A stretch of 64,000 nucleotides of DNA from Chloroflexota bacterium (GCA_034717495.1 JAYELL010000038.1:141760-205759), one strand, 5' to 3'. Counted from the stretch's first letter, positions 23,326 to 32,263 are shown. Notes: generated by a model from the letters alone, not told the origin. Program-made: numbers and translations.

Positions 23326-24321
23326 CTATTCGGCCAGTATGGTATCGATAGCCGCCAACTCTTCAGCCTCGAAGTGAAGATTGTCGAGGGCCGCTACTGC
23401 TTCCTCTACGTGACCGACCCGGCTGGCACCGATAAGCGCCGATGTCATGGTCTCGTGTCGCAGCACCCAGGCGATGGCCATCTGGGCCATGGATTGGCCT
23501 CGCTCGCGTGCCAGGTCATTGAGCCTGTCCACTTTGGCGATGCGAACCTGGCTGATGCTGTCACCCCAGTGCAGGTCCCCGGCCCACTTGCCCGCTCGGG
23601 AATCGGACGGAATACCCTTCAGGTATTTGTCGGTCAGGATGCCCTGGCACAAGGGCGAGAAGCCGATACAACCGATTCCCTCCTCCTGCAACACATCCAG
23701 AAGACCGTTTTCGATCCAGCGGTCAAACATGTTGTAACGGGGTTGATGGATTAAACAGGGCGTGCCCAGGTCGCGCAATATGGCGGCAGCCTGGCGAGTC
23801 TGATCTGGATCGTAGGTGGAGATACCCGCATACAGGGCCCGACCGCTGCGCACGATGAAATCCAACGCGCTCATGGTCTCTTCCAGAGGGGTATCGGGAT
23901 CGGGACGATGGCTGTAGAAGATGTCCACGTAGTCCAGCCCCATCCGTTTCAGGCTTTGATCCAGGCTGGCAACCAGGTATTTGCGCGAGCCCCATTCGCC
24001 ATAGGGCCCCGGCCACATGTAGTACCCAGCCTTGGAGGAGATGACCAACTCATCGCGATACCGCCTCAGATCTTCGGCCAGAATCCGGCCGAAATTCTCC
24101 TCAGCCGAACCAGGCGGCGGACCATAGTTGTTGGCCAGGTCAAAGTGGGTGATCCCCAGGTCGAACGCTCGATGGATCGTCTGACGGCCTGTCTCAAGCG
24201 GGTCAACACCGCCAAAATTGTACCAGAGGCCCAGGGTGATGGCTGGTAGCTTGAGCCCGCTGCGGCCGGAGCGGCGGTATTGCATATTGTCATAACGTGA
24301 CGGATTGGGTAGGTAAGCCAT
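23326..24321 (-). CDS. Aldo/keto reductase (YghZ/MgrA-like)
   Basis: A 331-residue NADPH-dependent aldo/keto reductase with the catalytic tetrad D61, Y66 (FDLANNYGPP), K97 (ISSKAGYY) and H138 (FYSHRPD). The opening sequence MQYRRSGRSGLKLPAITLG and the YMWPGPYGEWGSRKYL segment are typical of the E. coli YghZ group, which reduces L-glyceraldehyde 3-phosphate and methylglyoxal. AGAGGG lies just upstream of the ATG. A possible promoter is TGGACT-16-TAGAAT at about 24358-24385. Confidence 0.9.
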   Translation of the reverse strand: MAYLPNPSRYDNMQYRRSGRSGLKLPAITLGLWYNFGGVDPLETGRQTIHRAFDLGITHFDLANNYGPPPGSAEENFGRILAEDLRRYRDELVISSKAGYYMWPGPYGEWGSRKYLVASLDQSLKRMGLDYVDIFYSHRPDPDTPLEETMSALDFIVRSGRALYAGISTYDPDQTRQAAAILRDLGTPCLIHQPRYNMFDRWIENGLLDVLQEEGIGCIGFSPLCQGILTDKYLKGIPSDSRAGKWAGDLHWGDSISQVRIAKVDRLNDLARERGQSMAQMAIAWVLRHETMTSALIGASRVGHVEEAVAALDNLHFEAEELAAIDTILAE

Positions 24322-24381
24322 GATGTCCCTCTTGTTCTCGCGCTCTTGCGCGGCTTGCGATATTCTAAACGTGATCGGCAG

Positions 24382-24618
24382 TTAGTCCAGTAATGGTAGC
24401 TCTTCAGGCAACACCAGTACTTGAATACTGCGTGCCTGACCAGGTACACGTGTTATCAGACCCTTATCGTCTAATTTAAGGATCATTTGGTGAACAGTTG
24501 GGGGAGTCACACGAAAGTAGTGCTGAATATCAGCTTCTGCTGGGGAGCGTCCATTTATTTTTGTGTAGTAGTAGATAAAGGCCAGGTATTGGCCTTGCTT
24601 CGGCGTGAATTTCATCAT
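24382..24618 (-). CDS. Small winged-helix DNA-binding protein (LexA-like N-terminal domain)
   Basis: A 78-residue protein that matches only the LexA DNA-binding fold. Helix segment FTPKQGQYLAFIYYY, then SPAEADIQHYFRVTPPTVHQ as helix-turn-helix, and a wing with LDDKGLITRVPGQARSI. There is no LexA peptidase domain. It is probably a transcription regulator with an unknown target, perhaps the divergent or adjacent aldo/keto reductase gene. Its low-GC composition differs from its neighbours, which suggests acquisition. Confidence 0.72.
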   Translation of the reverse strand: MMKFTPKQGQYLAFIYYYTKINGRSPAEADIQHYFRVTPPTVHQMILKLDDKGLITRVPGQARSIQVLVLPEELPLLD

Positions 24619-24879
24619 AAGCTAGACCTTCGTTGGTATCTAAGCTAATCCAACTATGTCGCCCAACGAGTACATCAGCAGCCGGGCGTTGTCATTCTTG
24701 ACATGTCTTTGCGTGAAACGAATTGCAAAAAGTCGCGCTGCTTACCTTCCGTATGTAGTACGGTCGGCAGCACTCGTGGATTATGCTGCCGGGCATGCCA
24801 AACCAGTCCGTAGATATTCGGGAAAACGGACAATCATGCTCTCATTATACCACATACCACATCAGTGCCTAGCGAATTG

Positions 24880-26724
24880 TCAATTGTCAGTGGTCAATCC
24901 CACCAGCGCCATCAGCTTAAGCGCGTTGGTGGAGGTAGCGATGCCTGGCCGTAGCGTGTAATCGAAGGTCATGGTTGGCCCATCGGCGCCGTCGATGAAC
25001 GACTCGGTAAAGTGCACAGGTACGCTGGCAACCGTCAGCTCCGGAGAATCGGCCAGGGTCAAATCATGGGTGGAAACCACACCGATAGCGCCCGTTGCCA
25101 GTAGATGGTTGATCACTTGTCGGGCAGCCACCCGGCGCTCGCTGGTGTTGGTGCCTTGCAGTATCTCGTCCAGAAGGTAGAGTAACGGGCGCCCTTGCCG
25201 TTCTTCCTGGCGGTCGGCCATATCGACGATGGCCTTGAGACGGCGCAGTTCGGCCATGAAATAGGAGACACCCTGCTCCAGCGAGTCCTGCACCCTCATG
25301 CTGGTGGCGATGGCAAGTGGCGGTAGACGCAGCTGGCTGGCGCTGACGGGCCCGCCCATCTGCGCCAGGACCATGTTGACGCCAATGGCTCTCAGCAAGG
25401 TGCTCTTGCCAGACATATTGGAGCCGGTGACCAGTAAAAAGCTGCCAGGCGGACCCACGACTACGTCATTGGGCACGGCCTCAGCCGGGGGTAACAACGG
25501 GTGGGCCAGGGCTTTTACCGTCAGACGAGCAGCACCATGTTCGACGATTTCAGGGAATACCCAATCAGGGTGGTCGTGGCGCAGGGTTGCCAGGGCGATC
25601 AAGGCCTCGACCTCACCCAGAACCGCCAACCAGCTGCTCACCTGATGGCCCGCACTGCGCTGCCAACGCTCCAGCAACCAGAGCAGGTGAAAACTCCAGA
25701 GGGTAAAAATCTCGACGATAAAAAAGAACATCCAGCGACGTATGTCGGCCAGGGGCATCAACCTGCCCAGGCGCCGCATCTGGTCGGCCGCGCTGAGATC
25801 GCCCGCGGCGAGCTGTTGTTGCAGATCGCGTAGTGCTGGTGATTTGAACGGCTGATCGCTGATGAGTTCGAACATCCCGGCATACGCCCGAAAGACGTTC
25901 TGGCGAGCCGCCACCCGTTCCACATCGCTCTTTGCGCGCACACCCAGCGTGAAGGTTAGCAGCATGTTCACCAGCAACACGGCCAGCAGCGCCGGCACGG
26001 TGGGGACTCCCAAGAGCAGGGCGATGCCAAGGCCGATCACAAGCAGCGTCAACAGGCGGACCATCCAGATCAACCAGGGCCGCTGGTCCAGCCAGTTCGA
26101 GCCACCGGCCCAGTCCATAAACTGCTCGTAGTCTCCCTGGCTTGGACCCAGTAGTCTGCCATGCAGGCCTACCTCATCGCGGAATTCGATCAAAGGGGCC
26201 AGTTCTGTTACAGCGGCCTGGCGCTGCCTGACCGTTTCAGGCCCGGCAGGGGTCAGTATCCACTGGCGCAGGGTTGCTTTTCCCACCGGGGTATTGGGCG
26301 TGGCAAGCAGGTGTTCCAGGGACGCGTAGCCCAGCAGGTCCAGATCGTCGGCGGTGCCAGAATCGAGTAGTGCTGGCTGCTGCGCGGTTGGGAAAGGCCC
26401 CGGGCGTCGCATCTTGTTCCATGTGCGCTGAAGCCGGAATATACCCTGTTCGTTGATGTCAGCCAGGATGCGGTAGCGCGAAACAAGACGATTGACCCGG
26501 GCATGAAACGAGAAGGAGACCACAAACCCGACGGCGAGCGCGCCGGTTGCCAGGTAAAGGCCAGGGTTGCCACGCCATATCGCCAGTCCCAGGCAGATCA
26601 TGGTGGCGATCGCCAGGATCAAGTTTAAATTGCCGTTGCGCCGGCTGCGTTGTTCGTAGAGCGAACGTTGCTGGTCGAACTTGTCGCAGCGCTGCTGGTA
26701 AACCTGTTCAGGTGGAAATATCAT
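24880..26724 (-). CDS. Membrane-associated MutS-like ATPase
   Basis: A 614-residue protein. Residues about 400-600 are a MutS-type ABC ATPase: Walker A GSNMSGKST (435-443), Walker B LLYLLDEILQGTN (514-526), and STHD (551-554). The mismatch-recognition domain I is absent. Instead there are hydrophobic segments at about 33-73, 217-262 and 331-351 that look like membrane spans. Related proteins are common in Bacteroidetes and Chloroflexota and have no known function. An extended -10 box (TGGTATACT) ends six bases before the ATG, with no Shine-Dalgarno sequence. Confidence 0.85.
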   Translation of the reverse strand: MIFPPEQVYQQRCDKFDQQRSLYEQRSRRNGNLNLILAIATMICLGLAIWRGNPGLYLATGALAVGFVVSFSFHARVNRLVSRYRILADINEQGIFRLQRTWNKMRRPGPFPTAQQPALLDSGTADDLDLLGYASLEHLLATPNTPVGKATLRQWILTPAGPETVRQRQAAVTELAPLIEFRDEVGLHGRLLGPSQGDYEQFMDWAGGSNWLDQRPWLIWMVRLLTLLVIGLGIALLLGVPTVPALLAVLLVNMLLTFTLGVRAKSDVERVAARQNVFRAYAGMFELISDQPFKSPALRDLQQQLAAGDLSAADQMRRLGRLMPLADIRRWMFFFIVEIFTLWSFHLLWLLERWQRSAGHQVSSWLAVLGEVEALIALATLRHDHPDWVFPEIVEHGAARLTVKALAHPLLPPAEAVPNDVVVGPPGSFLLVTGSNMSGKSTLLRAIGVNMVLAQMGGPVSASQLRLPPLAIATSMRVQDSLEQGVSYFMAELRRLKAIVDMADRQEERQGRPLLYLLDEILQGTNTSERRVAARQVINHLLATGAIGVVSTHDLTLADSPELTVASVPVHFTESFIDGADGPTMTFDYTLRPGIATSTNALKLMALVGLTTDN

Positions 26725-26730
26725 ACCGGC

Positions 26731-26736
26731 AGTATA
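26731..26736 (-). promoter_or_regulatory. -10 box of the MutS-like gene (leaderless)
   Basis: TATACT on the minus strand preceded by TGG (extended -10), with only six bases to the ATG. The -35 region is poor. The transcript should start at or next to the initiation codon. Confidence 0.5.
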
Positions 26737-26842
26737 CCATTACTTCGGCAATAGGGCAGGGCTATATCGGGAATGGCAGTGTCCTCTCCACGGACATGGG
26801 CATCTGGGTTGGAAGTCGGAGCAGATATTCCTTGCTGTTTGC

Positions 26843-26871
26843 TTGCGTTGCACGTGTTTTCGTGCTACACT
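26843..26871 (+). promoter_or_regulatory. Promoter of the second PIN toxin-antitoxin operon with GCACG/CGTGC operator
   Basis: TTGCGT (26843-26848), a 17-base spacer, then TACACT (26866-26871). The spacer contains the inverted repeat GCACG (26850-26854) and CGTGC (26861-26865), which probably serves as the antitoxin operator. Confidence 0.65.
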
Positions 26872-26889
26872 GATTTTGTGGAGGTATTA

Positions 26890-27135
26890 ATGGATACGCA
26901 GAACATAACCTTATCGCTTCCCAAAGCGATCCTGATGAAGGTAAAAGTCATCGCGGTACAACAACAAATATCTGTATCCGGTCTATTGACCAGGGAGTTG
27001 CAACGATTGGTTCGGCAAGAGGAAGCCTATGGGCATGCCCATAGGCGTCACATGCAATTGCTTGACCGCGCCAGTGATTTAGGCACCAATGGCGAGATCA
27101 AAACGAGTCGGGATGAACTACATGAGCGACGCTGA
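26890..27135 (+). CDS. Ribbon-helix-helix antitoxin (VapB-like)
   Basis: An 81-residue protein. The N terminus NITLSLPKAILMKVKVIAV fits a ribbon-helix-helix strand and first helix, and QQISVSGLLTRELQRLV fits the second. The tail is charged. An in-frame GTG lies upstream, but GGAGG four bases before the ATG at 26890 and the promoter at 26843-26871 fix this start. A 22-bp perfect palindrome (27025-27046) lies within the coding sequence. The toxin gene overlaps its 3' end. Confidence 0.85.
   Translation: MDTQNITLSLPKAILMKVKVIAVQQQISVSGLLTRELQRLVRQEEAYGHAHRRHMQLLDRASDLGTNGEIKTSRDELHERR
27025..27046. repeat. 22-bp perfect palindrome within the antitoxin gene
   Basis: The two arms GCCTATGGG and CCCATAGGC surround CATG. 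In RNA this is a nine-base-pair stem with a four-base loop, in the middle of the antitoxin reading frame. Confidence 0.8.
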
Positions 27136-27547
27136 CCGATACCAGTTGGTTGACACGAACATTCTCATTTTTGCTCACGATAGTTCGGCCGGGGAAAAAA
27201 ACAGACGGGCAAACGCCCTTCTTCGCCGGTTGTGGCAGGAACGCAACGGATGTCTGAGTGTTCAAGTGCTTCAGGAGTTCTACGTAAACGTCACGCAGAA
27301 GGTTGCTCAACCATTGAATCCCGCGTTGGCTGCCCAGATCATTGCCGATCTTTCAGTCTGGCGAGTACACCAGCCTGGTGTGGAGGATGTACTCGATGCC
27401 ATTCAGATTCAGAGCCGATACCAACTCTCCTTTTGGGACGCGATGATTGTTAACAGTGCCCTCCAGCTCGGTTGCCAAACCATCTGGACTGAGGATATGA
27501 ACACCGGACAGAGCTACGATGGCGTCATTGCGGAAAACCCGTTTTAG
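27122..27547 (+). CDS. PIN-domain ribonuclease toxin (VapC-like), second
   Basis: A 141-residue PIN domain. The acidic set is LVDTNILIFAHD, E in QVLQEFYVNV, D in SFWDAMIV and D in WTEDMNTG. It overlaps the antitoxin gene by 14 bases. The ATG at 27113 (three residues longer) is also possible; neither has a clear ribosome binding site, consistent with translational coupling. It is not closely similar to the PIN protein at 21636. Confidence 0.88.
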   Translation: MSDADRYQLVDTNILIFAHDSSAGEKNRRANALLRRLWQERNGCLSVQVLQEFYVNVTQKVAQPLNPALAAQIIADLSVWRVHQPGVEDVLDAIQIQSRYQLSFWDAMIVNSALQLGCQTIWTEDMNTGQSYDGVIAENPF

Positions 27548-27565
27548 CGGCTGGTCAACCCCGAT

Positions 27566-28492
27566 ATGCGATTCGCCCGCGACCTGACCGAACTGATCGG
27601 CAACACCCCCTTGTTGCGCCTGGCCCGGCTGGCGCCGGACTCCCTTATCTACGGCAAGTGCGAACACCTCAACCCCCTTAGCCTGAAGGATCGACCCGTT
27701 CTTCAGATCATCCAGGATGCGGAGGAAAAGGGCTTGCTGAGGCCAGGGGACACTTTGATCGAGGCCACCAGCGGCAATACCGGCATGGCTGTCGCAGCTA
27801 TCGCGGCTGTCAGGGGTTATCGTTCGCTGCTGGTCATGTCGGAGATTCAGAGCCTCGAGCGGCGGCAGGTGTTGCAGGCCCTGGGCGCCGAACTGGTTCT
27901 AACGCCAGCGTCGGATGGCACCAAGGGCGCGCGGGAGAGGTTGAAAAAAATCCTGGCGCAACATCCTGAATACTTCTACGTCGGCCAACATGTCAATCCT
28001 TCCAATCCCAGGGCTCACTATCTGACCACCGGGCCGGAAATCTGGCGAGACTCCGCCGGCCAGGTGGCGGTTTTGGTCGCGGCCCTGGGTACAGGAGGCA
28101 CGATCTGTGGCGCGGGCCGTTATCTGAAGGAAGAAAACCCCGCCGTGCAACTGATTGCCGTCGAGCCGCAGGAGGCCCCATTTATCTCGCAGGGCAAGTT
28201 TCAGCCCCACCGGATGATGGGCACCGCTCCTGGTTTTGTGCCCGATACCCTGGACCGCGGGATCATCGACGAGATCTTTCTGGTGAGCGAGGCGCAGGCC
28301 TTTGAGACCTGTCGCCGGATCGCCCGTCGCGAGGGGCTGCTGGTCGGTATTTCGTCCGGCGCAGCTGCATTTGCGGCGACCCAGGTGGCTATCCGGCCGG
28401 AATATCAGGGCAAGGTAATCGTCTGTGTTTTGGCCGATACCGGCCAGCGCTATCTGAGCGTGGAAGGGCTTTTTGTGCCCCAAAGGACTTGA
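27566..28492 (+). CDS. Cysteine synthase-like PLP enzyme (CysM/CysK family)
   Basis: A 308-residue fold-type II PLP enzyme. K41 in NPLSLKDRP is the Schiff-base lysine, TSGNTG (69-74) the substrate loop, GTGGTICG the phosphate-binding loop and GISSGAA a C-terminal cofactor contact. It should form cysteine from O-acetylserine or O-phosphoserine and sulfide or thiosulfate. The lysine motif NPLSLKDR replaces the usual NPGGSVKDR, which is nearer to CysM. It starts 18 bases after the PIN toxin and is followed by a second PLP enzyme. Confidence 0.88.
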   Translation: MRFARDLTELIGNTPLLRLARLAPDSLIYGKCEHLNPLSLKDRPVLQIIQDAEEKGLLRPGDTLIEATSGNTGMAVAAIAAVRGYRSLLVMSEIQSLERRQVLQALGAELVLTPASDGTKGARERLKKILAQHPEYFYVGQHVNPSNPRAHYLTTGPEIWRDSAGQVAVLVAALGTGGTICGAGRYLKEENPAVQLIAVEPQEAPFISQGKFQPHRMMGTAPGFVPDTLDRGIIDEIFLVSEAQAFETCRRIARREGLLVGISSGAAAFAATQVAIRPEYQGKVIVCVLADTGQRYLSVEGLFVPQRT

Positions 28493-28499
28493 TGGAATC

Positions 28500-29468
28500 A
28501 TGACGGAACACCTGCTGCCAACACTTCAGGATGTGCTAAAAGCCCGGACTCACGTCTATCGCTATCTCAAGCCCACGCCCCTGACCCACTACGCAGGCCT
28601 GAGCCAGCTTGTCGGCGCCCAGGTCTGGGTCAAACATGAGAACCACCAGCCGGTCGGTGCCTTCAAAGTGCGCGGCGGGCTGAACCTGGTTGCCAACCTC
28701 AGCTCGGAAGAGCGCAAAGGGGGCCTCTTCACTGCGTCGACAGGCAATCACGGCCAGAGTATCGCCTTTGCTGCCCGGGCCAACGGGGTACAGGCAACCA
28801 TAGCCATGCCGGAGCAGTCCAATCCTGGCAAGGTGGCTGCCATGCAGGGGCTGGGGGCCACGGTAGTCTTTCACGGCAAGGACTTCGACACGGCCCGCGA
28901 GTGGATCGCCAGGGTGGCGGAGGAGCGGGGCGGTCGTTTCCTTGGCCCCACCGATGAGCCACTGATCCACGGCGTTGGCACCTATGCCCTGGAGATTCTC
29001 GAAGACCTGCCCGATGCAGATGCGATCATCGTGCCGGTAGGAGCGGGTAGCGGCGTGTCTGCCACCAGCATCGTTGCCAGGAGTATCAATGCAGCTATCC
29101 AGGTCATTGGCGCCCAATCGGCCCAGGCGCCTGCCATGCAGTTGAGCTGGGCGGCTGCTGAACCTGTCACGGCGCCCACTACGACCTTTGCCGAAGGGGT
29201 GGCGACCCGGGTGCCCTTCGAGAACACGCGGCGTATCATGCGCGCCTTCCTGGATGATTTTGTGCTGGTGGAGGACCGCGATATCGAAGACGCCATTGTC
29301 CTGCTCCTGGAGCACACCCATAATCTGGCCGAAGGAGCGGGTGCGATTCCGCTGGCCGCTGCATTGAACCTGAAGGATCGACTGGCTGGCAAAAAGGTCG
29401 TCCTGGTACAGAGTGGTGGCAACCTGTCCATCGAGAATCTTCGACGGATCCTGGACGCCAGAAAGTGA
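28500..29468 (+). CDS. Serine/threonine dehydratase-like PLP enzyme
   Basis: A 322-residue fold-type II PLP enzyme. K56 in GAFKVRGG binds PLP, STGNHGQS is the substrate loop and VPVGAGSGVS the phosphate loop. These fit the IlvA/serine racemase group without the C-terminal regulatory domain. Likely reactions are dehydration of threonine or serine to the keto acid. ATG at 28500 is eight bases after the cysteine synthase stop. The next gene begins within its stop codon, so the three genes form one operon. Confidence 0.87.
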   Translation: MTEHLLPTLQDVLKARTHVYRYLKPTPLTHYAGLSQLVGAQVWVKHENHQPVGAFKVRGGLNLVANLSSEERKGGLFTASTGNHGQSIAFAARANGVQATIAMPEQSNPGKVAAMQGLGATVVFHGKDFDTAREWIARVAEERGGRFLGPTDEPLIHGVGTYALEILEDLPDADAIIVPVGAGSGVSATSIVARSINAAIQVIGAQSAQAPAMQLSWAAAEPVTAPTTTFAEGVATRVPFENTRRIMRAFLDDFVLVEDRDIEDAIVLLLEHTHNLAEGAGAIPLAAALNLKDRLAGKKVVLVQSGGNLSIENLRRILDARK

Positions 29469-30250
29469 AGCGAGTGGAGACTGCATCGGAATCGAGCAAC
29501 AGGTCGTTCGACGAATTAATTGCTGAGGCGCTGGAGGCCGACTTCTCCGGCTGGGACTTTTCCTGGTTGGATGGTCGCTGGATCGACGGTCCTCTGCCCT
29601 GGAATTTCCGGGAACGGATCGAACGCTATCTGCCAGATGTCAATTCGTTGTACGACATGGGAACGGGCGGCGGGGAGTTCCTGGCATCGCTGGCCCCCCT
29701 GCCTCCCGACACCTGGGCCTCGGAGAACTGGTCGCGCAATCTGCCCATCGCCAGGGCCAGGCTGGAACCCCTGGGTGTGACGATGGTCAGTTTTGACTCC
29801 ATTGACCAGTTGCCCTTTCCAGATGACGCCTTCGACCTGGTCATCAACCGCCACGAGGGCTATGCTCCGGCAGAGGTCTTGCGGATTCTCAAACCGGGTG
29901 GTCGCTTCATCACCCAGCAGGTGGGTGGGCGCAACGAATTCAGGCTCAACGAACTGCTGCAGGAGGATCCCTATTTCAAGTATGAGGACTGGGTGCTGGC
30001 CAACGCGGTAGCCGACCTGGAGGAGGGGAGTTTCCAGGTCACCAAGAAGCAGGAGGCCTTTCCGGAAGCCCGGGTGACCGATATCGGGGCCGTAGTCTAC
30101 TACCTGCGGGCCATTCCCTGGCAGATCGAGGATTTCTCCGTGGAACGCTACCGGGAGCGGCTTCTCGCGGTGCATAACATGATCCAGGAAGAGGGATATT
30201 TGTCGGTTCACAGCCACCGTTTCTATGTGGAGGCGGTCAAGCCGGTCTGA
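29465..30250 (+). CDS. SAM-dependent methyltransferase (class I)
   Basis: A 261-residue class I methyltransferase. Motif I is LYDMGTGGGEFLASL (about residues 62-76), the acidic end of strand 2 is ENWSRN, and motif IV is PFPDDAFDLVINRHEGY, followed by ILKPGGRFITQQV. The substrate is not evident. The GTG start overlaps the TGA of the upstream dehydratase gene by four bases, indicating coupling. Confidence 0.85.
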   Translation: MKRVETASESSNRSFDELIAEALEADFSGWDFSWLDGRWIDGPLPWNFRERIERYLPDVNSLYDMGTGGGEFLASLAPLPPDTWASENWSRNLPIARARLEPLGVTMVSFDSIDQLPFPDDAFDLVINRHEGYAPAEVLRILKPGGRFITQQVGGRNEFRLNELLQEDPYFKYEDWVLANAVADLEEGSFQVTKKQEAFPEARVTDIGAVVYYLRAIPWQIEDFSVERYRERLLAVHNMIQEEGYLSVHSHRFYVEAVKPV

Positions 30251-30723
30251 GAACTCGTGCGCCCGTGCCGGAACTTGTCAGGAGTTCATTGGCAGGCGAT
30301 CGGGTGTGAGGAGTGACAGGCTATTTGGCCACGTCACTCCCGCTGTCATCCCCGCGAAGGCGGGGAACCAGAGCGTGAATTCCTGGGCACTCGCTCGAAC
30401 TCACGCCAGGACGACCAATTTTGGCACGCGATGTCGATGGACTCCCGCGTGCGCGGGAGTGACGCAAGCGCGAGTTTCTCGCATGGGCGCATCCCGCGAC
30501 CACCGTGGGATGGATCACTTGCTCCCTCATCGCTCGCTACCTCACGGATCGGCTGCTGCCGTAGCGTCGCAATGATAATCTGCAAAATCCAGCCTAACAG
30601 AGCACTGGTACAGCTGGGTGGAAATCCGTGAGCAGTAATTGTAGTGCGATTTGGAAAATCGTTCTACGGAACCACCAAAGAATTTCTGCCGCGCAGTACC
30701 AGAGCGACCTCGAGGAGAATCTT
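30251..30723. other. Gene-free stretch with repeat elements
   Basis: No credible ORF. It holds a 131-bp inverted-repeat element (30333-30463) and, at about 30520-30575, a fragment ending in GTCGCAATGAT that resembles the end of the 187-bp elements. The phosphoesterase ribosome binding site is at 30713-30717. Confidence 0.55.
30333..30463. mobile_element. MITE-like element, 131 bp
   Basis: The termini are 11-bp perfect inverted repeats, GTCACTCCCGC (30333-30343) and GCGGGAGTGAC (30453-30463). Internal hairpins are CCCGC-GAAG-GCGGG (30351-30364) and ACTCCCGCGTGCGCGGGAGT (30441-30460). This type is widespread in bacterial intergenic DNA. Confidence 0.7.
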
Positions 30724-31431
30724 TTGAAGATCATTATCTTTTCAGACCTGCATGCCAATTGGCAAGCCCTGTCAGCCCTGCAGCAAGCCGAGAGTCGGCC
30801 TGACGCTATCCTCTTTACCGGGGATATCGTCAACTTCGGCCCTGAGCCGCAACGATGTCTGGATTGGGTCCGGTCAAACGCAACTGCCATCGTGCGGGGA
30901 AACCATGACCATGGTGTGGCGTTCGGCGGAGAGCTGGGTGTCAATCCTGGACTCCTTACCGAATACCAGGCGATGCGCGACTATACCCAGTCGATCCTGC
31001 CGCCAACGGAGCGGGCCTGGTTGGGCGATTTGCCCCTCAGCCAGACCGTTGCGCTGGACGGGAAACGATTCCACCTGGTGCATGCCATGCCCAGCGATCC
31101 GCTGGCGAAGCGATTGTCCCTGGTCACGGCGCGCGAGGAGGTTCTGGAGGCGGAACTGGATGGCCTGGATGTGGATGTGCTGCTTGTCGGCCATACCCAT
31201 TTGCCGGGTATTCGCAAGGTCGGCGATACCTTCATCGTCAATCCAGGCAGCCTCGGTCAGCCGCGCAACGGCACGCCCGATGCTACCTATGCCGTCTGGC
31301 GCGATGGCGAGCTGCAGATCCATCACCTGCATTACGACTATCCAACGACCATGCGCAAGCTGATGATGCTGCCAGTGGATCCTGATATCATCGACCGTTT
31401 GCAGGGTATTCTGGAGACGGGTACGGCCTAG
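30724..31431 (+). CDS. Calcineurin-like phosphoesterase (YfcE/MJ0936 type)
   Basis: A 235-residue metallophosphoesterase with all metal motifs: SDLHAN, GDIVNFGP, GNHDHG, and GHTHLPG. The C-terminal INPGSLGQPRN-like segment (VNPGSLGQPRNG) is typical of small YfcE-family enzymes, which hydrolyse phosphodiesters with Mn or Ni. The start is TTG at 30724, after AGGAG with a six-base gap; an upstream start at 30628 would add 32 residues with no homology. Confidence 0.88.
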   Translation: MKIIIFSDLHANWQALSALQQAESRPDAILFTGDIVNFGPEPQRCLDWVRSNATAIVRGNHDHGVAFGGELGVNPGLLTEYQAMRDYTQSILPPTERAWLGDLPLSQTVALDGKRFHLVHAMPSDPLAKRLSLVTAREEVLEAELDGLDVDVLLVGHTHLPGIRKVGDTFIVNPGSLGQPRNGTPDATYAVWRDGELQIHHLHYDYPTTMRKLMMLPVDPDIIDRLQGILETGTA

Positions 31432-31610
31432 TACAGGGGTTCGATCAATCGTCATGCTGAGCGGGTCTGACACGAGACCTGAACAGGAGACGAACAGTGG
31501 TTGGCAATCCGATGTCGGTTCGAGCGGGCATCACCAGCCGAAGCATCTCGCGGTGCTGTCTGGGTCTTCACTGCACCGGAATGAGAGGTTTGTTCGGTGG
31601 ATGAGGTTGC

Positions 31611-32261
31611 TCACTGGAAATCGCCCCCTGAAAAGAAATCGACAGTGGCTTGACCTCCGGCGATCTTCAGGTCCCGCAGCAGATATTCCAACTCGACACT
31701 GGTGTGCTTGGTGGCTGCGGCCACGGCAAAATCGAATAAAGGGCCCTGCCCCGGGCCGTCGAGATTCATGATTTCGTGGGAGTCGGCCGGGATCAGATGG
31801 CGTCGTATCAGGGAACCAAAGAGGGGAATCCGCACGCCGATAAAGTGCCAGGGACTGCCAGTGCCGGAGATGAGACCGGGCACGTTCAGGGGATCAGCAC
31901 ATATCTCAATGTCCTCGGGGGAGCAGTTTTCCCAGCCACCGTGTTGGTCTGTCCAAAGCATGACCCAATTGGAGTGCGCGTAAAAATCCTGCCTGCCATG
32001 CAGCAAGCGTCCGAAGGCCTGCAGGGCCGCTCTCCGGTCCTTGAGTCGCACCACGGCATCCGCTGCTTCCTGGCGTTGCAGGTCGATATACCGTTGGCCT
32101 GCCTCGAAGGCGCTATCGTCGAAGTGAATCTCCGGATGGCCGATCAGATTGGATAACCGATCCTGGTTCTGGTTGGCCTGGACTATCGTCTCCAGATCCT
32201 GGGGGCTGAAGCGATCTGCCAGACCATCAGCAGTCATCTTCCGGTGGGCTTCGCTGTTCAT
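31611..32261 (-). CDS. HET-C / zinc-dependent phospholipase-C-like protein
   Basis: A 216-residue protein. The segment LHGRQDFYAHSNWV is the best clue: the HxxxDFYxHSNW pattern is typical of HET-C domain proteins and related zinc-dependent phospholipase-C folds. Further His and Asp residues (AHRK near the start; HPEIHFDD) could complete a metal site. The ATG at 32261 lies two bases after the stop of the glycerol-3-phosphate dehydrogenase gene, so it is the last gene of the fadR operon. No signal peptide is visible. A lipid-linked hydrolase role is inference. Confidence 0.65.
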   Translation of the reverse strand: MNSEAHRKMTADGLADRFSPQDLETIVQANQNQDRLSNLIGHPEIHFDDSAFEAGQRYIDLQRQEAADAVVRLKDRRAALQAFGRLLHGRQDFYAHSNWVMLWTDQHGGWENCSPEDIEICADPLNVPGLISGTGSPWHFIGVRIPLFGSLIRRHLIPADSHEIMNLDGPGQGPLFDFAVAAATKHTSVELEYLLRDLKIAGGQATVDFFSGGDFQ

Positions 32262-32263
32262 GT

